From contig CALZHV010000061.1 of assembly GCA_945787485.1 (NCBI GenBank), forward strand, positions 1 to 10,944: 10,944 nucleotides of DNA, in the 5' to 3' direction. Below are positions 1 to 6,184 of the stretch, in pieces; the first letter of the stretch is position 1; the number at the start of each line of letters is the position of its first letter. Both the position numbers and the translations under genes were made by a program. The DNA comes from an uncultured Lachnospiraceae bacterium. Its GTDB lineage: Bacteria; Bacillota; Clostridia; Lachnospirales; Lachnospiraceae. The notes below the pieces were generated by a model. That model did no database searches. It had not been told where the DNA came from and saw only the letters and a program-made list of their open reading frames with translations.

Positions 1-2
1 AC

Positions 3-179
3 GTTGTAGAGCAGCTTGCCAAAATGCATATACATGCAAGACAGACAGAAGGCTACAATACAGCTAACTGGATTTTGCTGGATTTTCAGGATATCATAGT
101 CCATGTATTTGATAAAGAGAGCAGAGGCTACTATGATTTAGAGAGAATCTGGAGAGATGGAAAAATTGTGAATTTATAA
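3..179 (+). CDS. rsfS: Ribosomal silencing factor RsfS (YbeB/Iojap family), C-terminal part
   Basis: This gene enters from the left edge, so only its last 58 codons are visible, ending in TAA at 177-179. RsfS binds ribosomal protein uL14 on the large subunit and blocks joining of the two subunits when nutrients are scarce. The recognisable family signature is a Trp followed by a hydrophobic strand (WILLDFQD), then IVHVF, then YYDLERIW close to the C-terminus. These match the usual end of the RsfS/Iojap fold. The gene is followed at once by a strong hairpin terminator shared with the convergent lexA. In many Firmicutes rsfS sits at the end of a nadD-yqeK-rsfS cluster, which would lie left of the window, but that cannot be seen here. 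Confidence 0.92.
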   Translation, partial: VVEQLAKMHIHARQTEGYNTANWILLDFQDIIVHVFDKESRGYYDLERIWRDGKIVNL

Positions 180-181
180 AT

Positions 182-225
182 AAAAGCTGTAGCATAACTC
201 CAATCGGAGTAATGCTACAGCTTTT
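182..225. terminator. Bidirectional intrinsic terminator between rsfS and lexA
   Basis: A perfect 14-bp stem, AAAAGCTGTAGCAT (182-195) with ATGCTACAGCTTTT (212-225), is extended after one A/A mismatch by ACTCC/GGAGT around an AATC loop. A T-run follows on the plus strand (222-226) and a TTTTATTTA tract follows on the minus strand, so the element can end both the rsfS and the lexA transcripts. Confidence 0.9.
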
Positions 226-232
226 TATGTGC

Positions 233-850
233 TTAGTGATATAAACGAAATACTCCAAAAACCTTTCCAAGAATCTCAACATCATCTACAATGATAGGAT
301 CCATCTCATCGTTTTCAGGCTGAAGACGATAGTGTCCTTTTTCTTTATAAAAGGTCTTTACAGTTGCTGAGTCATCAACCAAAGCCACAACAGTATCACC
401 ATTAGAAGCTGTATTACAGCTTTGAACAAAGATATGATCTCCGTTAAAGATTCCGGCATTAATCATACTGTCTCCCTTTACCTTTAAAACAAAGGATTCA
501 CCGGGAGGACACATCTCGGTAGGAATCGGGAAATATCCTTCCACATTTTGCTGTGCAAGAATCGGCTGCCCTGCAGCAACAGTACCAATGATAGGAAGAC
601 TTGCCATTTCGTGTCGAACCAGCTGAAAGCTGTCATCCATAATTTCAATAGCTCTTGGCTTTGTCGGGTCACGTCTGATATATCCATTTTTCTCCAATGT
701 TTCCAGGTGTGCATGCACAGAGGAAGTAGATTTCAAATTAACTGCCTCACAAATTTCACGAACAGCAGGCGGATATCCCTTTTTTAATATTTCTTCCTTA
801 ATATATTCTAATATCTCTTTTTGCTTTGCGGATATTTTTCGATTTGCCAT
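233..850 (-). CDS. lexA: LexA SOS-response repressor
   Basis: LexA represses DNA-damage genes and inactivates itself by RecA-stimulated autocleavage. The protein has 205 residues, normal for the family. An N-terminal winged helix-turn-helix spans about residues 1-70, with the typical PPAVREICEAV and STSSVHAHLETLEKNGYI helices. A C-terminal S24-type autoprotease domain spans about residues 85-205. The cleavage site is Ala93-Gly94 (VAAGQP), the nucleophile is Ser128 (KGDSM) and the general base is Lys165 (ATVKTF). All required residues are present, so the repressor should be functional. The ATG at 848-850 has an ideal ribosome binding site, AAGGAGG (856-862), five bases upstream. The gene is divergent from the LysM/YneA-like gene, as lexA and yneA are in Bacillus. 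LexA-like boxes overlap its own promoter, consistent with autoregulation. Confidence 0.97.
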   Translation of the reverse strand: MANRKISAKQKEILEYIKEEILKKGYPPAVREICEAVNLKSTSSVHAHLETLEKNGYIRRDPTKPRAIEIMDDSFQLVRHEMASLPIIGTVAAGQPILAQQNVEGYFPIPTEMCPPGESFVLKVKGDSMINAGIFNGDHIFVQSCNTASNGDTVVALVDDSATVKTFYKEKGHYRLQPENDEMDPIIVDDVEILGKVFGVFRLYH

Positions 851-882
851 AAGAGCCTCCTTAAATTGTAAATTCTAAAAAA

Positions 883-911
883 ATTATAGCATATCTTTTT
901 TATATATGCAA
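883..911 (-). promoter_or_regulatory. lexA promoter (extended -10 type)
   Basis: Read on the minus strand, TATAAT (883-888) is preceded by TGC, giving the extended -10 motif TGnTATAAT. A weak -35, TTGCAT (906-911), lies 17 bp upstream. A LexA-box-like 14-mer (909-922) overlaps the -35 element, so LexA could block its own transcription here. Confidence 0.7.
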
Positions 912-1010
912 ACACATATTCCAAATAAATGTTCGAAATATGTATTGACAACAAAACATCTGTTCATTATAATACAAATATATCAAACAATAGTTCGGAA
1001 AAGATGTTCG
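909..1010. promoter_or_regulatory. Cluster of five LexA-box-like operators
   Basis: Five 14-mers resemble the Firmicutes SOS box CGAACATATGTTCG. They are CAAACACATATTCC (909-922, 10/14), CAAATAAATGTTCG (922-935, 11/14), AAAACATCTGTTCA (953-966, 10/14), CAAACAATAGTTCG (984-997, 10/14) and GGAAAAGATGTTCG (997-1010, 11/14). Four of the five keep an exact GTTC right half, while the left half is degenerate. The box starts are spaced 13, 31, 31 and 13 bp. The middle box fills the spacer of the yneA-type promoter and the first overlaps the lexA -35. The match counts were made by eye against the consensus as remembered, and the two outer members are the weakest. Confidence 0.7.
945..973 (+). promoter_or_regulatory. 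Consensus sigma-A promoter of the LysM/YneA-like gene
   Basis: The -35 TTGACA (945-950) and -10 TATAAT (968-973) are both perfect, separated by exactly 17 bp. Such a strong promoter needs tight control, and a LexA-like box (953-966) lies in the spacer. Transcription would start near 980, leaving a leader of about 65 bases before the ATG, itself covered by two further LexA-like boxes. Confidence 0.88.
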
Positions 1011-1043
1011 ACAATCAGTTATTTTTATGAATGGGGTGTACAA

Positions 1044-1424
1044 ATGATGAATACTTATTATGAAAGAGCCATGCGAAAAAATTACAGGAGAAAATTAGAG
1101 GTGAAGAGAAATATCATTTTGATTCTGTCTTCTGTTTTGCTTATACTGGCAATAGTTCTATTTTCTTTTTCTATCTGCTCTGAAGCCAGTACCTTATCTG
1201 ATCATCAGGTAAATTATAAATACTATAAGAGCATTCAGATCGAACGTGGAGACACCCTATGGTCGATTGCCAAAGAGAATATGGACCAAGCTTTTTATGC
1301 CAATATAAATGATTATATTAGTGAGATAAAGCAAATGAATGCATTATCTTCAAATAATATTCAGTCCGGTAATTACCTGATTATTCCATATTATTCTACA
1401 GAGCTTAAATCTAATCATTTCTAG
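1044..1424 (+). CDS. SOS-induced LysM membrane protein, YneA-like cell division inhibitor
   Basis: YneA is the SOS-induced protein that delays cell division in Bacillus while DNA is repaired. It is membrane-anchored with an external LysM domain. This 126-residue protein has a basic N-terminus (RRKLEVKR), one membrane helix at about residues 23-44, and a LysM-type domain at about 63-117 (GDTLWSIA at 69-76, then NIQSGNYLIIP). That is the YneA layout at similar length, and the gene is divergent from lexA, as yneA is. The start was placed at the ATG at 1044 (next ATG at 1047), five bases after a GGGGTG ribosome binding site (1033-1038). The frame stays open upstream, but that part runs through the promoter and operators. 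Repression by LexA is strongly suggested by the boxes. The division-inhibitor role is inferred from layout and context, since sequence identity between YneA proteins is low. Confidence 0.85.
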   Translation: MMNTYYERAMRKNYRRKLEVKRNIILILSSVLLILAIVLFSFSICSEASTLSDHQVNYKYYKSIQIERGDTLWSIAKENMDQAFYANINDYISEIKQMNALSSNNIQSGNYLIIPYYSTELKSNHF

Positions 1425-1440
1425 ATTTATTCCTTATGCC

Positions 1441-1468
1441 GGGAAGGTGGGGTTATTCCCATCTTCCC
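1441..1468. other. Hairpin overlapping the ttcA stop codon
   Basis: An 11-bp stem with one G-U pair joins GGGAAGGTGGG (1441-1451) and CCCATCTTCCC (1458-1468) around a six-base loop that contains the ttcA stop codon (1453-1455). It lies between two convergent genes, 16 bases after the LysM gene stop. No T-run follows on either strand, so it is not a standard intrinsic terminator, though it may protect or end the 3' transcripts. Confidence 0.5.
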
Positions 1469-2175
1469 CAACCCTCAAATCCACCTGTCCGGATTGCAGC
1501 AAAGATTCTGTCCTTTACACCTGGATTTTCACGATTTATTTGTTGCAACAGCTGATTAACATATTCACGTTTAGTATGCTTATCGGCCGGGCATGGACTT
1601 TTTACAACCGGTAATTCATACTTATTCACAAAGCCTTTCACATCTGCCTCTTTTACATAAATCATAGGTCGAATCACTGTCAAATCCATACGCTCTAAGT
1701 ATGTAACCGGCTGAAAGGTATGCATACGTCCTTCATACAGCATGGAAAGAAACATCGTTGAGATAACATCATCTCTATGATGTGCATAAGCTATTTTATT
1801 GCAGCCTAGCTCTTTCATTGCCTGATTCAAAGCACCTTTTCTCAGCTTTGCACATAAAGAGCAGGGATTGCTTTCCTTGCGGTCTTCAAAAACAATTTTA
1901 CCAATATCAGTTTCTACTACATGATATTCGACATTTAATTTCTGACACAATTGTCGTATTTCATTTAGATTCAGATTACCAAAGCCCAAATCAACCGTAA
2001 CAGCATACAGCTTAAATTTTTCAGGATAATATGCCTGCAGACTACTAAGTGCATACAGCAGTGTGAGAGAATCTTTTCCACCGGAAATTCCGATAGCAAT
2101 ATTGTCACCTTCCTGTATCATATTGTAATCCTCAATCGCCCTTCTAATTAGGCTTGTCATTTGTTTAATTTTCAT
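1453..2175 (-). CDS. TtcA-family tRNA thiolation PP-loop ATPase
   Basis: TtcA proteins adenylate a tRNA base with a PP-loop ATPase domain and use an iron-sulfur cluster to insert sulfur, making 2-thiocytidine at position 32 in enterobacteria. This 240-residue protein shows the PP-loop SGGKDS at residues 31-36, the CxxC pair Cys105/Cys108 in NPCSLCAKLRKG, and a third cysteine, Cys195 (KSPCPADK). This is the three-cysteine pattern that holds the [4Fe-4S] cluster in TtcA. HHRDD at about 132-136 is also typical. It is shorter than E. coli TtcA (about 310 residues), as are many clostridial members, so the exact tRNA target is not certain. The start ATG at 2173-2175 has an in-frame stop three codons upstream. 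The only visible ribosome binding site, GAGG (2188-2191), is rather far at 12 bases. It is divergent from the transporter gene. Related PP-loop enzymes such as TilS lack the cysteine pattern. Confidence 0.85.
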   Translation of the reverse strand: MKIKQMTSLIRRAIEDYNMIQEGDNIAIGISGGKDSLTLLYALSSLQAYYPEKFKLYAVTVDLGFGNLNLNEIRQLCQKLNVEYHVVETDIGKIVFEDRKESNPCSLCAKLRKGALNQAMKELGCNKIAYAHHRDDVISTMFLSMLYEGRMHTFQPVTYLERMDLTVIRPMIYVKEADVKGFVNKYELPVVKSPCPADKHTKREYVNQLLQQINRENPGVKDRIFAAIRTGGFEGWGRWE

Positions 2176-2215
2176 TAATTTTCAGTTCCTCATCTTTAAT
2201 ATTCAAGAATAAATA

Positions 2216-2256
2216 TGATATAATTTTATTAGACTATAGACTAATGATATATCATT
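2216..2256 (+). promoter_or_regulatory. Extended -10 promoter and possible operator before the transporter gene
   Basis: TGATATAAT (2216-2224) is an extended -10 element; no good -35 is seen. Just downstream, around the expected transcription start, lie a tandem 7-bp repeat TAGACTA TAGACTA (2230-2243) and a perfect 14-bp palindrome AATGATATATCATT (2243-2256). Repeats and a palindrome at this spot suggest a repressor operator, but no matching regulator is encoded nearby. Confidence 0.5.
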
Positions 2257-2294
2257 TTGATTTTCATTCCAAGTAAAACAGGAGAACGAAACTT

Positions 2295-3686
2295 ATGAAA
2301 AAAGACAACAGCTATTTTAAATGGGGAATAACTGCATTTTTGGTTATTATAGCATCCTTACTTGCTTATTATGCCTTGTTCCATATGAGCAATGTACTTG
2401 ATACGTTAAGAAAGTATCTTGTGATTTTGATGCCTGTAATTGATGGTATAATCCTGGCCTATTTATTAACTCCATTACAAAATATAATTGAAAGGAAATT
2501 TACAATTCCTCTGTTTAGAGTATTGCATAAAGAGAAAAACAAAAAAGGAATTCGTTCTGTTTCCGTGTTAATTACACTTGCATTTTTTGCTTTATTAGTA
2601 TATGGTTTTTTTGCAATGGTTATTCCACAGGTTGGAAAGAGTATTGGTACCATCATTGAGCAGTCATCAACCTATCAGGAAACTATCACTACATGGGTAA
2701 ATGATATACTTGAAAAGAATCCGGACATAAAACCGTTTGCTTTAAATTTGTATAATCAATATTCTTCCTATATAGAGAATGTGTTAAATAACAAAGTGTT
2801 ACCTCAGCTGAACAATATGATTATGTCCATTTCCATGGGAGCAATTTCTTTTGTAAAGCAGAGCTTTAACATTATCATTGGATTTATTATTTCCATTTAC
2901 CTCTTATCCGGCAAGGATCAAATGGCTGCACAGGCAAAAAAAATTGCTTATGCATTTTTTCCTGTAGATACTGCTAACAGATACATCAGCAATGTGAGAT
3001 TTTCAAGTAAAACCTTTGGCGGATTCTTTGTTGGTAAAATCGTGGATTCCATTATTATTGGTCTGATATGCTTTGTTGGAACAAGTGCCATGCAGACACC
3101 ATTTGGATTGTTAATCAGTGTTATCATTGGGGTAACCAATATAATCCCATTCTTTGGACCATTTTTAGGTGCAATACCATCTTTACTTTTAATTGTTTTG
3201 GTAGATCCGCTAAAGGCTTTGTATTTTCTTATTTTCGTGATTGTCCTGCAGCAGGTTGACGGTAATATCATTGGACCAAAGATTCTGGGTAATTCTACCG
3301 GACTTTCAAGCTTCTGGGTTATTTTTGCCATTACCTTCTTTGGCGGAGTATGGGGTGTAGTCGGAATGATTGTTGGTGTACCGATTTTTGCTGTAGTATT
3401 TGCATTTATCAAATCTGTAGTAGAAAATCGTCTGGTATTAAGAGATTTGCCTCCAACAACATCAAAGTACTTAAAGCTTCTATATATAGATGCAGATTCC
3501 TTGAAGATGGTAAATTATACAGAGCCTGAAAAAAAGGCTTTTGAAAATATAACCTCCATCCTGGTTCGAAACCAGAACAAAATCAAATTGTTTGAATACA
3601 TGAAGAAGAATAATTCTGCTGATGGATTGAATCAGATGCAGAATGAAAATAATAAGGAAGCTTCAGATAAAGAAGAGCAGGAATAA
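2295..3686 (+). CDS. AI-2E/YtvI-family membrane transporter (PF01594 type)
   Basis: Members of this family are multi-helix cytoplasmic membrane proteins. Some export AI-2 or act as Na+/H+ antiporters, but most, including clostridial ones, have no proven substrate. The 463 residues include helices near 10-30, 41-60, 88-110, 190-205, 245-265, 268-300, 306-320 and 338-375. A long loop at about 112-180 follows the third helix. The family signatures are NIIPFFGPFLGAIP (282-295) and QQVDGNIIGPKILG (319-332). After the last helix a hydrophilic tail of about 85 residues, rich in Lys, Asn and Glu, extends into the cytoplasm. The ribosome binding site AGGAG (2280-2284) lies 10 bases before the ATG. The stop codon overlaps the ribosome binding region of the next small gene, pointing to co-transcription and coupling. 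The substrate is not predictable from the sequence. Confidence 0.88.
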   Translation: MKKDNSYFKWGITAFLVIIASLLAYYALFHMSNVLDTLRKYLVILMPVIDGIILAYLLTPLQNIIERKFTIPLFRVLHKEKNKKGIRSVSVLITLAFFALLVYGFFAMVIPQVGKSIGTIIEQSSTYQETITTWVNDILEKNPDIKPFALNLYNQYSSYIENVLNNKVLPQLNNMIMSISMGAISFVKQSFNIIIGFIISIYLLSGKDQMAAQAKKIAYAFFPVDTANRYISNVRFSSKTFGGFFVGKIVDSIIIGLICFVGTSAMQTPFGLLISVIIGVTNIIPFFGPFLGAIPSLLLIVLVDPLKALYFLIFVIVLQQVDGNIIGPKILGNSTGLSSFWVIFAITFFGGVWGVVGMIVGVPIFAVVFAFIKSVVENRLVLRDLPPTTSKYLKLLYIDADSLKMVNYTEPEKKAFENITSILVRNQNKIKLFEYMKKNNSADGLNQMQNENNKEASDKEEQE

Positions 3687-3690
3687 ACAT

Positions 3691-3879
3691 ATGATCAATT
3701 TGACTATCGTTTTTGCAGCGCTTGCAATCATATCTCTTATGGTTATGACTGTATTTATTGTTGCAGGTATTATCATGTTAATCAAAAATAAACCATGTAA
3801 AAAGCTTTTTATAACAGGAATGATTCTTGGAGTCATTCCTGTTATATCTGCAACGGTTTTATTATTTCTTCCCAGATAA
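3691..3879 (+). CDS. Small two-helix membrane protein of unknown function
   Basis: I do not recognise this 62-residue protein. It has two membrane helices, about residues 5-31 and 40-59, joined by a short basic loop (KNKPCKK), so both ends probably face outward and the loop lies in the cytoplasm. The ATG at 3691 follows the transporter stop by four bases. Its ribosome binding site AGGA (3679-3682) lies within the last codons of the transporter gene, a strong sign of a real, coupled gene. The in-frame upstream ATG at 3643 lies inside the transporter gene and is less likely. A perfect 14-bp inverted repeat lies inside the second-helix coding region. It may be an accessory subunit of the transporter, but this rests on position alone. 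Confidence 0.7.
   Translation: MINLTIVFAALAIISLMVMTVFIVAGIIMLIKNKPCKKLFITGMILGVIPVISATVLLFLPR
3799..3846. repeat. Intragenic palindrome plus perfect 14-bp inverted repeat
   Basis: AAAAAGCTTTTT (3799-3810) is a 12-bp palindrome. It runs directly into TATAACAGGAATGA (3810-3823), which pairs perfectly with TCATTCCTGTTATA (3833-3846) across a nine-base loop. Both lie inside the small membrane protein gene. The RNA hairpin should be stable. No T-run follows immediately, although a loose T-rich stretch starts at about 3857. Confidence 0.75.
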
Positions 3880-3964
3880 CATACCATCAAAGTTACAAAC
3901 TAAGAATAATCACTTGTTGCGAAAAATCAAAATCTTTTATGAGAAAACACAATACGGGGGGCTT

Positions 3965-4315
3965 ATGACAACAAAAGAGCTATATGAAGTAATTGGTGGC
4001 AATTACGAAAAAATGAAAGAAAACGTTAGGACAGATGAAAGAATTACCAGATTTGCAAGGATGTTTCTTGATGAAGGTTCTTTTCATGAACTCGAGCTTG
4101 CAATGAATGCCGACGATTACAAGGAGGCCTTTCAGGCAGCTCATAAGCTCAAGGGGATTTGCCAGAATATGTTTTTTGAAAAAATGTATGAAGTGGTGTT
4201 TGAACTCACAGAAGGATTAAGAAATTGCGCAGATATTCCCGTTGCAAAGAAAAAGTTTATAGAGCTAAAAGAGCTTTATACACTGACAACGCAGAGTATT
4301 ACCCAACTCACATAA
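3965..4315 (+). CDS. Hpt-domain histidine phosphotransfer protein
   Basis: Hpt proteins carry phosphate from the receiver domain of a hybrid kinase to a final response regulator. The 116 residues form one helical Hpt domain. The phosphoacceptor is His60 in AAHKLKGICQN, matching the HxLKG motif, preceded by the usual helix ending in Asp/Tyr-rich turns (MNADDYKEAFQ). No membrane segment or output domain is present. The start was set at the ATG at 3965, three bases after a run of six Gs (3956-3961) that serves as a ribosome binding site. The frame is open further upstream but overlaps the previous gene. It lies 32 bases ahead of the hybrid kinase in the same direction, so the two very likely work as one relay. 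No clear promoter was found in the 85 bases before it. Confidence 0.88.
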   Translation: MTTKELYEVIGGNYEKMKENVRTDERITRFARMFLDEGSFHELELAMNADDYKEAFQAAHKLKGICQNMFFEKMYEVVFELTEGLRNCADIPVAKKKFIELKELYTLTTQSITQLT

Positions 4316-4347
4316 AAAAGGGAACTTGACTTGAAGGAGAACATTTC

Positions 4348-6177
4348 ATGAAGAAACGTCTGAGGACTACCGTTATTATCATATTAATAATAATTATGGT
4401 TATCATGTTCAGTGCCCGATATTACCTTTTTGTATCAAATACCATATATTCAGAAAGCGTATCCCATCTGACTGAAATATATCATCAGGCTAATCGTTCA
4501 CTAAATAATCTTATTAGCAGTAATTGGACCAACATGCATCTGTGGGCTGACTCACTGGCATTACTTATGCTTGGATTCGTAATTCGAAGAAACCAGCTTA
4601 AGCTTAAGAAAAAGGATACAGAGATTCTTTATCGTGATGAATTTTTCTCAAAGGTTCTTGTAAACGTGGATGATGTATTTCTGATGATGGATGCAGAAAA
4701 GTTACACGTAGACTATATCAGTCCCAATATTGAAAAGCTGATGGGTATACCCGAAAGAAAGGCTCGTGAGAATATTCATGAGCTGGATCAGCTTGTAAAG
4801 AACAAAGAAGCTTTGCTTATCTTAGACCAGCTTTCTGCCATTAAGCCCGGTCAACAAGGAGAGTGGGACAGAGAGTATATTCATCAAAGAACAGGAGAGC
4901 TTCGTTGGTTCCATGTCATTGCATTTTGCAGTAACATTCAGGATAAAAAGAAATATATCCTTGTAATGTCTGACCGTACAAAAGACAGGAATATTAATAA
5001 GGCGCTTGAAGAAGCAGCCGATGCCGCAGAGAGTGCAAATAGAGCAAAGAGTACCTTCCTGAGCAATATGTCTCATGACATTCGTACACCAATGAATGCT
5101 ATCATTGGATTTGCTACATTGGCAATTTCCAATATAGATAATGAAAAAAAGGTGAAGGAATATCTTTCAAAGATTCTTTCTTCCAGCAATCATCTGCTGT
5201 CACTGATAAATGATGTATTGGATATGAGCCGTATTGAAAGCGGGAAAATTTATCTGGATGAAACAGAGGTAAATCTTTCTGATGTACTTCATGACATAAA
5301 AACCATCATCAGTGGGCAGGTTCATGCAAAGCAGCTGGAATTATATATGGACACCATGGATGTCATGGATGAAGATGTATATTGTGATAAAATACGTTTG
5401 AATCAGGTATTATTAAATCTGTTGTCAAACGCTATTAAATTTACTCCTCCGGGTGGTGCCATTTCTGTACGTATATCGCAAAGCCCCATCGCATCTGATG
5501 GAAAGGGACATTACGAAATCCGTATCAAGGATACCGGTATCGGTATGAGTAAGGAGTTTTTGGAGCATATATTCAATCCATTCGAGCGTGAAAGGATCTC
5601 AACTGTCAGCAAAATACAAGGCACAGGACTTGGAATGTCTATTGTCAAAAATATTATTAACATGATGAATGGTACCATCGGTGTAAAATCAGAGCAGGGC
5701 AAGGGCACAGAATTCATTATTCATTTGGATTTAAGATTACAGACAAAAGAAAAAGTAGATTCGCCTATTTGCAATGCAAAAGATTATGAATACTTTAAGG
5801 GTAAAAAAATCTTACTTGTTGAAGATAATGACTTTAACCGTGAAATTGCAGCAGAAATTTTAGGCGATTACGGTATTACTGTAGACGTTGCTGAAAACGG
5901 ACAGGAAGCAGTGAATAAAGTATCTGCTTCCAAACCGGGAGAATACAATTTAGTTCTCATGGATATTCAGATGCCTATCATGGATGGATATGAAGCAACA
6001 CGTCGTATAAGAGCGCTTAATGATCTTTCTTTGGCAGCAATCCGTATCGTTGCAATGTCTGCAAATGCATATGATGAAGACAGAATGGCTGCCGCAGAAT
6101 GTGGTATGAACGGATTTATTTCCAAGCCAATCAATATGAAGGAATTAGATCGGATACTTCATGGAATGCTAAAATAA
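4348..6177 (+). CDS. Hybrid sensor histidine kinase (PAS-HisKA-HATPase-REC)
   Basis: This 609-residue membrane kinase starts a phosphorelay. In order it has a membrane helix at about 8-29, a short external stretch of about 37 residues, a second short helix at about 67-80, and a PAS domain at about 99-215. A linker helix leads to HisKA with phosphoacceptor His243 (SHDIRTP). The ATP-binding domain follows, with N-box Asn361 (NLLSNAIKF), G1 DTGIGM (395-400), F-box NPF (410-412) and G2 GTGLGM (425-430). The receiver domain at about 486-607 has Glu492/Asp493, phospho-Asp539 (LMDIQMP), Ser571 and Lys593 (ISKP). All catalytic residues are intact. The ATG at 4348 follows AAGGAGA (4334-4340). With the Hpt gene just upstream, the expected flow is His243 to Asp539 to Hpt His60 to an unseen regulator. 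The external part is much smaller than in similar kinases I recall, which usually carry a large sensor domain. Confidence 0.93.
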   Translation: MKKRLRTTVIIILIIIMVIMFSARYYLFVSNTIYSESVSHLTEIYHQANRSLNNLISSNWTNMHLWADSLALLMLGFVIRRNQLKLKKKDTEILYRDEFFSKVLVNVDDVFLMMDAEKLHVDYISPNIEKLMGIPERKARENIHELDQLVKNKEALLILDQLSAIKPGQQGEWDREYIHQRTGELRWFHVIAFCSNIQDKKKYILVMSDRTKDRNINKALEEAADAAESANRAKSTFLSNMSHDIRTPMNAIIGFATLAISNIDNEKKVKEYLSKILSSSNHLLSLINDVLDMSRIESGKIYLDETEVNLSDVLHDIKTIISGQVHAKQLELYMDTMDVMDEDVYCDKIRLNQVLLNLLSNAIKFTPPGGAISVRISQSPIASDGKGHYEIRIKDTGIGMSKEFLEHIFNPFERERISTVSKIQGTGLGMSIVKNIINMMNGTIGVKSEQGKGTEFIIHLDLRLQTKEKVDSPICNAKDYEYFKGKKILLVEDNDFNREIAAEILGDYGITVDVAENGQEAVNKVSASKPGEYNLVLMDIQMPIMDGYEATRRIRALNDLSLAAIRIVAMSANAYDEDRMAAAECGMNGFISKPINMKELDRILHGMLK

Positions 6178-6184
6178 AATGCAA

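Noticed and set aside
906..1043. N-terminal extension of the LysM protein to an ATG at 906
   Set aside because: The extension would cover the promoter and all LexA-like boxes and has no ribosome binding site; the ATG at 1044 has one.
2188..2260. Minus-strand promoter for the TtcA-family gene
   Set aside because: Several TATA-like hexamers exist in this AT-rich gap, but none has a convincing -35 at proper distance.
2948..3412. 154-codon open frame on the minus strand
   Set aside because: It lies wholly inside the transporter gene in antisense, has low-complexity Thr/Pro/Ile/Lys composition and no recognisable domain.
3643..3690. Earlier start for the small two-helix protein
   Set aside because: This start lies within the transporter coding region, while the ATG at 3691 has a well-placed AGGA site.
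3827..3964. Longer N-terminus for the Hpt protein
   Set aside because: It overlaps the end of the previous gene, adds residues unlike an Hpt domain, and the ATG at 3965 follows a G-rich ribosome site.
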